A stretch of 64,000 nucleotides of DNA, from the NCBI RefSeq assembly GCF_029633865.1, contig NC_079213.1:109478582-109542581 (forward strand), in the 5' to 3' direction. This DNA is from Lampris incognitus. Taxonomy: Eukaryota > Chordata > Actinopteri > Lampriformes > Lampridae. This document shows positions 23,118 to 32,660 of the stretch, piece after piece. The translations under genes and the position numbers were made by a program. Under the pieces are notes generated by a model, which had not been told where the DNA came from, did not search any database, and saw only the letters and a list, made by a program, of their open reading frames with translations. The first letter of the stretch is position 1, and every line of letters starts with the position of its first letter.

Positions 23118-23553
23118 CGGGGGCGTCCGGGGAGCGTATTGGTCTATTCCGTTGCCTACCAACACGGGGCTCACCGGTTCGAATCCCCGTGTTACCTCCG
23201 GCTTGGTCGGGCGTCCCTACAGACAAAATTGGCTGTGTCTGTGGGTGGGAAGCCGGATGTGGGTATGTGTCCTGGTCGCTGCACAAGAGCCTCCTCTGGT
23301 CAGTCGGGGTGCCTGTTTTGGGGGGGGGGGTAGTGTGATCCTCCTACGCGCTGCGTCCCCCTGGTGAAACTCCTCACTGTCAGGTGAAAAGAAGCGGCTG
23401 GTGACTCCAGATGTATGGGAAGAGGCATGTGGTAGTCTGCAGCCCCCCCCCCCGTTCAGCAGAGTGGGTGGAGCAGCGACCGGGGATGGCTCGGAAGAGT
23501 GGGGTAATTGGCCAGATACAGTTGGGGAGAAAAAGGGGGGAAAGAGCAGGGAT
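23118..23553 (+). mobile_element. tRNA-derived SINE (GGGCGTCC family)
   Basis: The head starts GGGGGCGTCCGGGGAGCG, with a consensus-like B box GGTTCGAATCC. It keeps the family body and ends in a G/A-rich tail after ATACAGTTGGGGAGAAA. It directly abuts a hAT MITE and then a second SINE in the opposite orientation. Confidence 0.93.
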
Positions 23554-23562
23554 GCTCTAGCC

Positions 23563-23755
23563 CAGTAGTGCCCAACCCTGCTCCTGGAGAGCTACCGTCC
23601 TGCCGTTTTTCACTCCAACCCTAATTTAACACATCTGATTCTACTAATTACCTACTGACCAAGACCTTGATTAATTGAATCGGATGTGTTAAATCAGGGT
23701 TGGAGTGAAAACCAGCAGGAGGGTAGTTCTCCAGGAGCAGGGTTGGGCACCACTG
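23563..23755. mobile_element. Palindromic hAT MITE (193 bp)
   Basis: It starts CAGTAGTGCCCAACCCTGC and ends GCAGGGTTGGGCACCACTG. The two halves are near-complete inverted copies (CACTCCAACCCTAATTTAAC pairs with its complement). The 8-bp duplications are CTCTAGCC (23555-23562) and CTCTTGCC (23756-23763), with one mismatch. Confidence 0.92.
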
Positions 23756-23763
23756 CTCTTGCC

Positions 23764-24066
23764 TATCCCAGCAGTCATTGGGCGGCAGGTGGGGAGACAC
23801 CCTGGACAGGCCGCCAGGCCATCACAGGGCCGACACACACACACCTAGGGACAATTTAGTGCGGCCGATTCACCTGACCTACATGTCTTTGGACTGTGGG
23901 AGGAAACCGGAGCACCCGGAAACCCATGCAGACACGGGGAGAACATGCAAACTCCACACAGAGGACGACCCGGGATGACCCCCAAGGTTGGAATACCCCT
24001 GGGCTCGAACCCAGGACCTTCTTGCTGTGAGGTGAACGCGCTAACCACCACACCACTGTGCCGTCC
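23764..24066 (-). mobile_element. tRNA-derived SINE (GGATGG family), nearly full length
   Basis: Read on the minus strand it has an A-box region (GTGGTGTGGTGGTTAGCG), B box GGGTTCGAGCCC, the shared body and the block ACTGCTGGGATA. The (GGAT)n tail was lost next to the hAT MITE. Confidence 0.93.
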
Positions 24067-24076
24067 CATGTTGAGG

Positions 24077-24490
24077 GTCTCACGAGGCCAGACATACATT
24101 TTATAGTATATATATATTTCATATATATATATACTATATGTGTGTGTATGTCTGGCCTCATGAGACTACATGTCAACTTATCAAATCATGTTCTATCACT
24201 GAATGTCGACATTGTTCAGGACGTCCTCTCTGATCCTCCAATTTATAACCATTAGAGGTGACAAAAGGTTATGTTTAGGGATTAGGTTAGAGAGGGTTAA
24301 ATTTAGGTATGGCTGAGGTTTGGTCGAGGTGTGGGTAGTGCACGAGGTGGGCTGTTAAAAGTATTAAATCAGGGTTTACAGTAGATCTGAGCAGATGTCA
24401 TCATTCATCAATACGTTAGCAATCAATATATTTTTGGACCTGCCAATAAACTGTATATGACAGTGTTTGGCTGACAGGACTAAATGCCTT
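24077..24490. repeat. Dispersed repeat with 90-bp palindromic edge; paralogue of 34.3-35.3 kb
   Basis: The edge 24077-24166 is an inverted repeat; both arms read GTCTCRYGAGGCCAGACATAC, with a TA-rich centre. Beyond it, blocks such as TATCAAATCATGTTCTATCAC, GTTCAGGACRTCC and TTTAGGACCTGC-like are shared, in the same order, with the repeat at 34.3-35.3 kb. There is no coding capacity. Confidence 0.75.
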
Positions 24491-25111
24491 GCTCAGTGGT
24501 TGTGGTCTCTCAAAACTTCCGGAGGCTATCCATTCACTCTCACCTGCCCATATTTTCTTAAAAACTCTGCGAACTTGAACCAGCAACCGTCAGTCAAAAG
24601 TCTGGTTATCTGACCTCATCGCCTTTTATATGAAAATTTTACAAAGATAGCTGATGCATTTTTATAAAAAAAAATACTTGTGGATGGATGATTTATTCTG
24701 AGAATGCAATGCTGTTTGTCCAAACAAGTCGCCTTATGGTTGGTTATATGACCTTGGCTGTGTTTTCTCTCGACCACGTATTTTCTTTATTTGCCTCTAT
24801 GATAATGTGACCGTCGGAGTCAAACGTGTGCAGATGTAGGGAGGATACACTGAACATTACCAGCACCCCTTGATTTGCCTGGGTTGAAAAATCAATATGA
24901 ATGAGGCTGTTGAGAATGCATTACATGGTTTTCCATTGAGCAGATGGGCCGACCGGACAACATCGAATGACTTTTCCCCGCTGCCCTGGATAAGCTCAGT
25001 CCTTCACCAAGTCTCTGAGAGCGTTGCACCATTCACGGTCAGCAGCCATGCTTTCAGAGGACACCGGACTTGTGTTGGTGTGGCTTAACAAGCTTCGGAG
25101 GCTCCACACTC
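24491..25111. other. Non-coding spacer
   Basis: No repeat, gene or RNA was recognised. Confidence 0.4.
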
Positions 25112-25400
25112 TATTGATCCCTGTGGGGGAAATTACGCTCTGCGTTTAACCCCATCCCAGCCGTGTAGCTAGGAGCAATGGGCGGCCGCCCTGCGGCGCC
25201 CGGGGACCAGCGCGTCTCTTTGATGGTGGGGGAAACCAGCGCCCCCGGAGAAAACTCACCGCAGACACGGGGAGAACACGCAAACTCCACACAGAGGACG
25301 GCCCTGGGATGACCCCCCCCCCCCAAGGTTGGACAACCCCGGGGTTCGAATTCTTGCTTGTGAGGTGACGGTGCTAAACCGCTGCGCCGCCGTGCCTCCC
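25112..25400 (-). mobile_element. tRNA-derived SINE, GGGATCAATAAA-type subfamily
   Basis: On the minus strand it carries a diverged head (GGCACGGCGGCGCAGCGG), B box GGGGTTCGAACCC-like, the shared body, and the 3' end TAGCTACACGGCTGGGATGG then CCCACAGGGATCAATAG. The internal part after the body is shortened compared with 32362-32660. Confidence 0.88.
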
Positions 25401-27164
25401 AACAGATATGGTGCAGTCGTTATTTTCATTTTCCACCTTGCGCGCTTAACTGCTTTTTACGGGATCTTCGTTTACCCACTGAGGCAAAAGAACAGTGACG
25501 GTCAACAGAGGGACTACTTTTGTTTTTGCAGCCACAAGCCGTATAACCTACTGAAGCATCGGCAAGGATCAAATTCAGCATCGTCTGTTGGCCAAGGTCA
25601 AACACCTCGCTGCTATTTCACTGATCAGTGAATGTGTGTGTATGTGTGTATCTCCGGTAATAAGCATCGCACTCTACCTCATGAATGTTCCCACACGCTA
25701 AGACGGCCTGTCAGAGATGAAGTTAATTGCGGCTAATCCGTTGCGGATGCTAATCACGACGGCGTGCGACCGTGATAACGCGGGATCTGCGCCTTTCATA
25801 CCGATCAGTGATGCTTCTGCTATCTACCACCGGCCTTTATTAAACGGAGACGGTGGCGTTATTGAATGCAAAGTTCGACCGCGTGCCGATACCGAGCTGC
25901 GCCGGCAGCGCTTATTCATAAATTGGCACAGAGAGCTTTCCGTGCGGATAACATGCGCGCCAAGGGAGGTGGGGGGAAACCGGTTTACAAAGTTTAGTCG
26001 AGTTTTGAGGAAGGAAACAAGTCAGCGGGCTAGTTTCCCCCCAGGCATTTGCCTCACTGCAGGCACTGTTTCCCCATCCCTCACATTACCTTTTTGATGT
26101 TTGCATGAAAGAAGAAGAAGAAGAAAAAAAGAAGGCTATTTAAAATGAAGTCAGGTCCCAGTGCCGACACCGTGAGGGCTGATGGATTTCCTTCAAGTAA
26201 TTCCAGTGTTGTGTCGTACAGTATTGCCAGAAGAGAGAGAGAGAAAAGAAAACCTGGAGTTTTTACAAACGGGGAATAGACACCACATAAAAAAGAAAGG
26301 GGGGGGAAAAGAAAAAAACGAGCAGTCAGGCTGGGTTCATTACTCAAAATCTGGCAAAGGAAAAGTGAGGGAAGCAAGTAAATATATTAGTCAAATAAAG
26401 GGAGTCGCTATGTAAATCACGGCAAATGGAAAATAAATTCTGAATCTTTTTTTTTCCCCTCTTCCCCCGCTGAGCCGGCGGTGCCGGGATGCAATTCGTC
26501 TTGTGCGGTCTCTTGTCTGACGGCGCCGCGTTAAATTCCTGTTTGTGTGACTGACTGCCTTGACTTTGCAACAGAGGCTGCTCCTACAGCATTCGGGGCG
26601 GTCTTTTGTGTTGGGTCTTCACAGTGCACGAGTAGGGTTCCCTCCCCTCAGCAGGTCTTATAGGGGCTGAAACCCCCCTCCCCCCCTAAAAAAAACCCCC
26701 AAAAACTGCTGTTTCCTAGTTCAGTACTGTTCATTAATTTTCCCTGAACGCCGTCAAGCCTTCTGTACATTTCCATACTTACATTTCTATGTTCATACAT
26801 AATCCCCATGGCAAGGATCTCTTGGTTTTTTGATTTTTTTTTGTCAGTGTCTTGACCTCAATTAGCCCCAGCCTCACTCTAATAAAGCCCAAGTGTCTCT
26901 GCCAGGGCTTCTGCATGCTGCTTTGTAACGTCGTGACACGTTCATCACCGGTGCCGTGACATCAGGGCGAAGACACGTGACGGTAACATGAGGCGATGGT
27001 GACGCACTCTGCAAAACGTCACTCTGCAGTTTTCAGATACGAAGCCCCTCGTGAATCGGACCTCTGACTCACTCACTGACAAACCCACCCAACTGTTGTG
27101 TCCAAATACCCATACTACTGTAGTACAGTATGTAGTACATACTGTAGTACATACTGTATAATAC
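25401..27164. other. Non-coding, with one CpG-rich unique stretch
   Basis: The stretch 25717-25975 is CpG-rich and unique-looking, with a 126-codon open frame that matches no family I know. It could be a conserved non-coding element. The rest, including GA-rich patches near 26107-26135 and 26226-26315, shows nothing. Confidence 0.4.
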
Positions 27165-27275
27165 CCTTTTTTTTCTTTCTTTTTTTTTTTGGTTCCCCCC
27201 CTCCCATTTTCTCTCCAAAACATACCTGGCCAATTACCCCACTCTTTGAAGCCGTCCTGGCATAGGCGGAAATCC
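27165..27275 (-). mobile_element. SINE tail remnant (GGGCGTCC family)
   Basis: The minus strand shows the family tail order GAAGAGTGGGGTAATTGGCC-like sequence followed by GGAGAGAAAATGGGAGG. Everything upstream is missing. Confidence 0.65.
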
Positions 27276-27355
27276 CAGGGGGGATGGGGGGGGCATCCTG
27301 GGAAAAATATGATATACCCCCCCCCCAATATATCACTATAAACATAACTATATAA

Positions 27356-27825
27356 GGTAACACTTTAGTATGGGGAACATAGTCACCATTAATTAGGTGC
27401 TTATTAGCATGCAAATTAGCAACATATTGGCTCTTAATTGGTCAATATTACGTACTCATTAATGCCTTATTCTGCATGGCCTTATTATACAACCAGTAAG
27501 CCATTAACTATGAGTTTTCCCTCTATAACCTCAGAATTATTGCTTATTAGTAGTACCATCTCAATATGCTTTGCTCAGTATGGCCTTTATAAGGTGGTAG
27601 TACCACAAGAAGAGTTATTCTCCCTTACTAACACTTAATGAATATGCTCTGTTCTTACATAACAAAACACAACACTACAAGTGTTCATAGTGTTAAATTA
27701 CTCTAAATTAAGTTTTTGTTACTAAGAATATGTTCCCCATACTAAAGTGACATCTTGATCATTACTAATTCGCTAGTAATTAAGTTTTTTTACTGAGAAT
27801 ATGTTCCCCATACTAAAGTGTAACC
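27356..27825. mobile_element. Non-autonomous DNA transposon with GGTAACACTTTAGTATGGGG ends
   Basis: The left end reads GGTAACACTTTAGTATGGGG. The right end is the inverted copy, with CCCCATACTAAAGTG followed by TAACC. The right terminal block is duplicated once (about 27730-27752 and 27803-27825). No transposase is present. I cannot define a clean target duplication, so the superfamily is left open. Confidence 0.75.
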
Positions 27826-28033
27826 CTATTGCAATTTCAATGTAATTTCAATAATCCTGAAATTTTAATGTAACTTCAATAAAATGAATACATGCAAGAA
27901 TAGCATTTTCAGTGCATAAGAATGGTTTAGCAAGTTATCTATTCGCTAAGCTTCCGACTTACATTCCTCTTATTGATGAATAGCTATAGTCAAGCTTTTA
28001 GTTCACACTAGTGGGGATTTCGGTATAGCCCTC
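27826..28033. other. Non-coding spacer
   Basis: Nothing recognisable. Confidence 0.4.
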
Positions 28034-28074
28034 CACCAAAAGTAGTGCGATGTGTCGCAGCACTACTTTTGGTG
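28034..28074. repeat. Perfect 15-bp hairpin
   Basis: CACCAAAAGTAGTGC at 28034-28048 pairs exactly with 28060-28074 across an 11-nt loop. Confidence 0.88.
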
Positions 28075-28138
28075 TCCCCCTCAGGAATTGCGCTTGAGAA
28101 AATTTTATGTAATTGTGCCCTCCAAAGTTGATATCAGA

Positions 28139-28462
28139 TTTTCGCCCCAGCACCCCGGTCGCTGCTCCATCCCCTCTGCCGATCTGGGGAGGGCTGTAGA
28201 CTACCACATGCCTCCTCCGATACATGTGGAGTCACCAGCCGCTTCTTTTCACCTGACAGTGAGTTTCACCAGGGGGACGTAGCACGTGGGAGGATCACGC
28301 TATTCCCCCCAGTCCCCCCCCCGAACAGGCTTCCCCACTTGCAGACACGGCTAATTGTGTCTGTAGGGACGCCCAACCAAGCTGGCGGTAACGCGGGGAT
28401 TCGAACTGACGGTCCCCGTGTTGGTCGGCAACGGAATAGACCGCCACGCCACCCGTTTTTAG
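28139..28462 (-). mobile_element. tRNA-derived SINE (GGGCGTCC family), 3' tail missing
   Basis: Read on the minus strand it has the head (GGGTGGCGTGGCGGTCTATT), B box region GTTCGAATCCCCGC and the body including GGTGAAAAGAAGCGGCTGGT. It stops at 28139 in GACCGGGGTGCTGG, before the usual AATTGGCCAGATAC tail. Confidence 0.9.
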
Positions 28463-30207
28463 AATGTTTGCAACCCTTTCAAAGAAGTTTGTGAGTGAAC
28501 ACATCCAAAACTATATGATCTTGTAAACTGTTAAATACTTTGTTGTTGTTTTTTTTTTCTTTAGCATATTATCCTCATTGGCAAGAAAACTGGCACAATT
28601 TTTGTTTTTCCTGCACCCACACCACTATTCTCTCTGAGCCTCTTGCTCATATTCCATCACTTGGTTTTGTCCATCCAGTTTCATTTGAGGTAGGATGTCA
28701 CAGAAACCATCGACAGAGATTACAGGTAAGATGTGTTCTATCACCTTTAACCTGCTCAAACCACATTTTTGACAAAAAGTTTTCAAGTGTTTCTGATGCA
28801 TTGGCTGGCTTTTCTGGGTTGTCGGTTAGCTAAAAACATGATTCAGACGAGTTAACTTGAACCGGTGCACAAGCATCTATTTTACAATGTCCATGTTAAA
28901 TTGTTCAGTCAGGATAGGATGTAAATGATATGCAAAATCTGCAACGCAACTGAAAATGTGCAGTCAACACTAGGACCTACTTCTAGTTACAAACTTGAGC
29001 CAATGATCCCATATTGTTCTGTTCACAACAAAGTCACACTTGATTAAGTTACTTTAAAATGAATAGGCCATTGATTTTCACTTGCATATTGCAAACATAC
29101 TCACATAAAGAAAGACAGACACAAAGAAAGAAAGAAAGAAAGACAGACAGAAAGAAAGAAAGGTGATTAAGATTGCTCTTTTAGTTATATTATAGGCTAG
29201 TTGTCAGTGTCAATGTTTGCATCCATGTATGGTATTTATTTTTTTTTTTGCAATTTTGCATGCCCATATATATGTATGGGCATGCAAAATTGTCATATAT
29301 ATATATATATATATATGACTTTGACTATTTATTATAGTCTTATGTACATTTTCCTTTATATATTCATATATTATGCTGATTAGTGAAGTGGATTACTGCC
29401 AAACTAAGTTTCATTGTGTTTAATATGCAATGACACTAAAGCAGCTAGCTAGCTAGCTGGCTAGTTGCACACACCTCCAACTTGTTTCGTCAGTAACGCA
29501 TTTTTCAAATAGAGAACTCCCACAACAAGTTAACCTTCAGATTTACTGTTAAGTAAAAACCAGTGTGGGGGAGGGTGTTAATCAGGAAGCCTCTTCTTCC
29601 TGCTGTCATTTATGGTCTCGTGCTAATTATAATGGAAAGAAGAAAATGAAAGAAAAGCAGTCTCTCATATTGTCTTTTCAGATATTAAATATAAACTGTG
29701 TCTTAGATCTGCTCCAATTTCAAGGCTGTCACTTTTATTTAGGCCTCAGTTGCCTTTATCTTGATTCCTGCGTTTTGTTTTGATGACATTTGGACGTCAC
29801 AAGTTAGACCACAGCATCAATCACCTAAATTAGTGAATTAGCGCAGGAGCTTTGTATGTTTGCACGTGTGTATGTGTGTGTATGTATGAGCGAGAAAGAA
29901 TAGAAAGGTGGATTGGTGCATGCCCTTATTTATGTGGATATGTGAGAATAAGGTGTGATAGCACATGGAGCACATGGAGATGGGAGGGAACCGCAAGATT
30001 TGATTAGAGTATAATTTCATTGTTAATTTACTTAAAAACGTCTCGCATGCACTGTTCTGCAGCATTGCAGGTCTGTTTATCTGATATCTGTGTGAGTCCT
30101 GTCGTACTGTTTGATGCCGTTTTGCACCAGAAAGCACCGTTTCCTTTTCCTGCATCACAGTTTCTGCCTTTCTCTGTCTGCATATCTGTCTATCTCTTGC
30201 TCTATAG
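28463..30207. other. Non-coding, with hairpin and microsatellites
   Basis: A perfect 17-bp inverted repeat (arms 29251-29267 and 29276-29292, CAATTTTGCATGCCCAT) is followed by (TA)n. GAAA-rich patches lie near 29122-29160, and a run of AGCT repeats lies near 29444-29463. No gene was recognised. Confidence 0.55.

Positions 30208-30286
<79 letters not shown>
30208..30286. repeat. (CT)n(CA)n microsatellite
   Basis: About 15 bp of CT is followed by more than 60 bp of uninterrupted CA. A (CTA)n run lies nearby at 30399-30430. Confidence 0.97.
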
Positions 30287-30287
<1 letters not shown>

Positions 30288-30430
30288 TTTCTCTAATGTT
30301 GGCCAAGGTCACTCAGTAGATAGGAGAGATCCTCAGACCAGTCTGCCATCTGCAGAGGGCCTTGTCGAAATCTCTTCTCTCAGCCATATATATATATATC
30401 TGCTACTACTACTACTACTACTACTACTAC

Positions 30431-30961
30431 AGATGACTGTACGATTCCTCTGCACCATGTAGCAATCAGCGTCCTCCAACAAGGAGTCAGCATTGCAATA
30501 TGAATTCCACAGTGGGGGTCGTAGTTAATTAGACCGTTATGGGAGCAGCGAGGATAGGAGTGTGTTGGGACAGAGGGAAAAAAAGGGGGATCGCTGCCAA
30601 ACCCGATGTCAACATTAGGACCTAATCTAACAGCTGCATTAGCAGAGTGTGCTGCCAAAACACCTGATCACCGTGTGCCTGTGTTCATTCGACACAAATT
30701 AGGAGTCACACTGTACTGCGAATGTCCCAGGGACACACCTGTACGCCGTTATTTTAATGCCTTTGTAAATACACAAGTTGACAGACCATTAAACGCCACC
30801 CTGCTGGTTTTATGAGGCAACGCGACGCCGCGGCCTCCAAATCTCCAACCTGTAAAACAGGATTGTTGTTTATAATAGAGGACAACAACCCATTTGAACA
30901 AGTTTTAGCTTCATGACTAATACTCAATATTTGTAAAGAACTGCGATATCATGAATTTTGA
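30431..30961. other. Non-coding spacer
   Basis: Nothing recognisable. Confidence 0.4.
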
Positions 30962-31385
30962 GTTGGGTGGCATGGCGATCAATTCCGTTGCCTACCGACA
31001 CGGGTATCGCCGGTTCGAATCCCCGTGTTACCTCCGGCTTGGTCGGGTGTCCCTTCAGACACAACTGGCTGTGTCTGCGGGCGGGAAGCCGGATGTGGGT
31101 ATGTGTTCTGGTCACTACACTAGTGCCTCCTCTGGTCGGTCAGGGCATCTGTTTGAGGGGGGAACTGGGGGTACTAGCGTGTTCCTCCCACCTGCTACGT
31201 CCCCCTGGTGAAACTCCTCACCGTCAGGTGAAAAAAAGCGGCTGGCGACTCCACATGTATTGGAGGAAGCATGTGGTAGTCTGCAGCCCTCCCTGGATCG
31301 GCAGAAGGGGTGGATCAGTGACTGGAACGGCTTGGAAAATAGGGTGATTGGCCAAGTACAATTGGGGGGAAAAGGAAGGGGAAAA
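30962..31385 (+). mobile_element. tRNA-derived SINE (GGGCGTCC family), slightly 5' truncated
   Basis: It begins inside the head (TTGGGTGGCATGGCGATC) and has the intact B box GGTTCGAATCC. The full body is present and it ends after AAGTACAATTGGGGGGAAAA. A short (AAGT)n run follows at 31390-31415. Confidence 0.92.
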
Positions 31386-31454
31386 AGCCAAGTAAGTAAG
31401 TAAGTAAGTAAGTAAATCTTGGGTTGCATCTTGAATAAATAAATAAATTTCTGT

Positions 31455-31548
31455 GTTTGCCACCCAATGACTGCTGGAATAGGCTCCAGCATCCCCACGA
31501 CCCTAGGAGCAGGATAAGCGGATCGGATAATGGATGGATCAAGACTTT
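31455..31548 (+). mobile_element. 3' fragment of GGATGG-tailed SINE
   Basis: It keeps only the terminal block from CACCCAATGACTGCTGGAAT to GGATAATGGATGGAT. Confidence 0.88.
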
Positions 31549-32093
31549 ACGTAATTTTGTCCCCACATGAGTGAGTGCAGCTTCTCTGGTTTCTGGCTTA
31601 AAGCTGGGGTAGGCAAGTTTGGAAAAATGAGCAATTTCGACATAATACCCCCCCACACACACACACACACACTTGCCTCTGCTTCCCCCTTCCCTCCCGT
31701 AACCCCTCCTTGCAGATGAGGTCAACACACACGTTTGGCTATTATGTCTGACAAAACTCGTACTTCCATTGACAGTCTACGTATGCGTATTAAAATTATT
31801 CTTTTCGGCGAATCTTTTAGGTACCCCGACATTGATGTTGTGAAGCACTTTTGTACTTGAAGGTGAAGTATCTGTTAAGATGAAGGCTATTGGGCAGCCC
31901 AATAGTTAGCGTTCTCGCCTTACAGCAAGAAGGTCCCGTGTAGCGAATTCAGGGGTTAACCGGGAACCGCCGCAGCCAGGACGTGAACCTGGGTCACCGG
32001 CGCCATGGGCGAATACGCTAACCAGTCAACTAAAGGGTCTGACCCATTAGCCAACTGGCTAGCGAATATAGTCTTCTGTGATTGTTACACTAA

Positions 32094-32104
32094 CTCCCTC
32101 CTTT
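32094..32104 (-). promoter_or_regulatory. Polypurine tract of the TRIM-like element
   Basis: The minus strand reads AAAGGAGGGAG, four bases before the 3' LTR, which is the position expected for plus-strand priming. Confidence 0.75.
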
Positions 32105-32187
32105 GGGAAGCGCGTTACCGCGCTTTAGCATATCAGCTCCCTCACACCTCTGGGCGCACACGCTTCCGATGGCCTCACGGTCTCACC

Positions 32188-32205
32188 ATCCCACTTCTGA
32201 CACCA
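32188..32205 (-). promoter_or_regulatory. Primer-binding site for tRNA-Leu (CAA type)
   Basis: The minus strand reads TGGTGTCAGAAGTGGGAT. This is the complement of the vertebrate tRNA-Leu(CAA) 3' end ATCCCACTTCTGACA plus CCA, with no mismatch against the sequence as I recall it. One base separates it from the LTR. Confidence 0.85.
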
Positions 32206-32246
32206 GTGTAGCGAATTCAGGGGGTAGCCGGGAACTGCCACAGCCA

Positions 32247-32301
32247 GGACGCGAACCCGGGTTACCTGCACCACGGGCGACTGCGCTAAGCAGTCAACTA
32301 A
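32247..32301 (-). promoter_or_regulatory. tRNA-like A and B boxes inside the TRIM 5' LTR
   Basis: On the minus strand the A-box-like TTAGTTGACTG (32291-32301) is followed 32 bp later by the B box GGGTTCGCGTCC (32247-32258). Spacing and order match a Pol III type 2 promoter reading into the element. The other LTR of the same element (31939-32089) has the same arrangement with a weaker B box (GGTTCACGTCC). Confidence 0.7.
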
Positions 32302-32660
32302 AGGGTCTGACCTGTTAGCCAAGGGCTAGCGAGTCTAGTCATCCATGGTTGTTATACTTGGGTTCGAATCCTGGGGTTGTCCAACCTTAGGGGGTTGTCG
32401 TCCTCTGTGTGGAGTTTGCATGTTCTCCCCGTGTCTGCGGTGGGTTTTCTCCGGGTGTTCTGGTTTCTTTCACCATCAAAAAGACATGCATGTTAGGGTT
32501 AATACCCCTGTCTTTGCCCCTGACTGAGGCAGTGGGAAAAGAACTGGAGTTGGTCCCTGGGCGCTGCACGATGGCTGCCCACTGCTCCTAGCTACACAGC
32601 TAGGCTGGGTTAAATGCAGAGCTGAATCTCCCCAAGAGGGATTAATAAATATATCAAAAT

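Larger units (their letters stand above)
31939..32356 (-). mobile_element. TRIM-like miniature LTR element (418 bp) with tRNA-like promoter in its LTRs
   Basis: Two direct repeats, 31939-32089 (151 bp) and 32207-32356 (150 bp), are roughly 85% alike by eye. They surround a 117-bp interior. On the minus strand each LTR begins TGTAAC/TATAAC and ends GAATTCGCTACA. A primer-binding site matching tRNA-Leu lies one base inside the 5' LTR (32188-32205), and a purine tract lies just inside the 3' LTR (32094-32104). There is no coding sequence. The flanks CCCG (31935-31938) and CTTG (32357-32360) are each one C/T change from the CCTG expected in the host SINE, which fits a 4-bp target duplication. These are the hallmarks of terminal-repeat retrotransposons in miniature. 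Confidence 0.88.
31885..32660 (+). mobile_element. tRNA-derived SINE (GGGATCAATAAA-type) split by a miniature LTR element
   Basis: The left piece, 31885-31938, ends in the tRNA-like region (CTTACAGCAAGAAGGTC). The right piece resumes at 32357 with the B box GGGTTCGAATCC, continues through the shared body, and ends TAGCTACACAGCTAGGCTGG then GAGGGATTAATAAATA. The order matches uninterrupted copies, so the LTR element at 31939-32356 is a later insertion just 5' of the B box. Confidence 0.88.
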
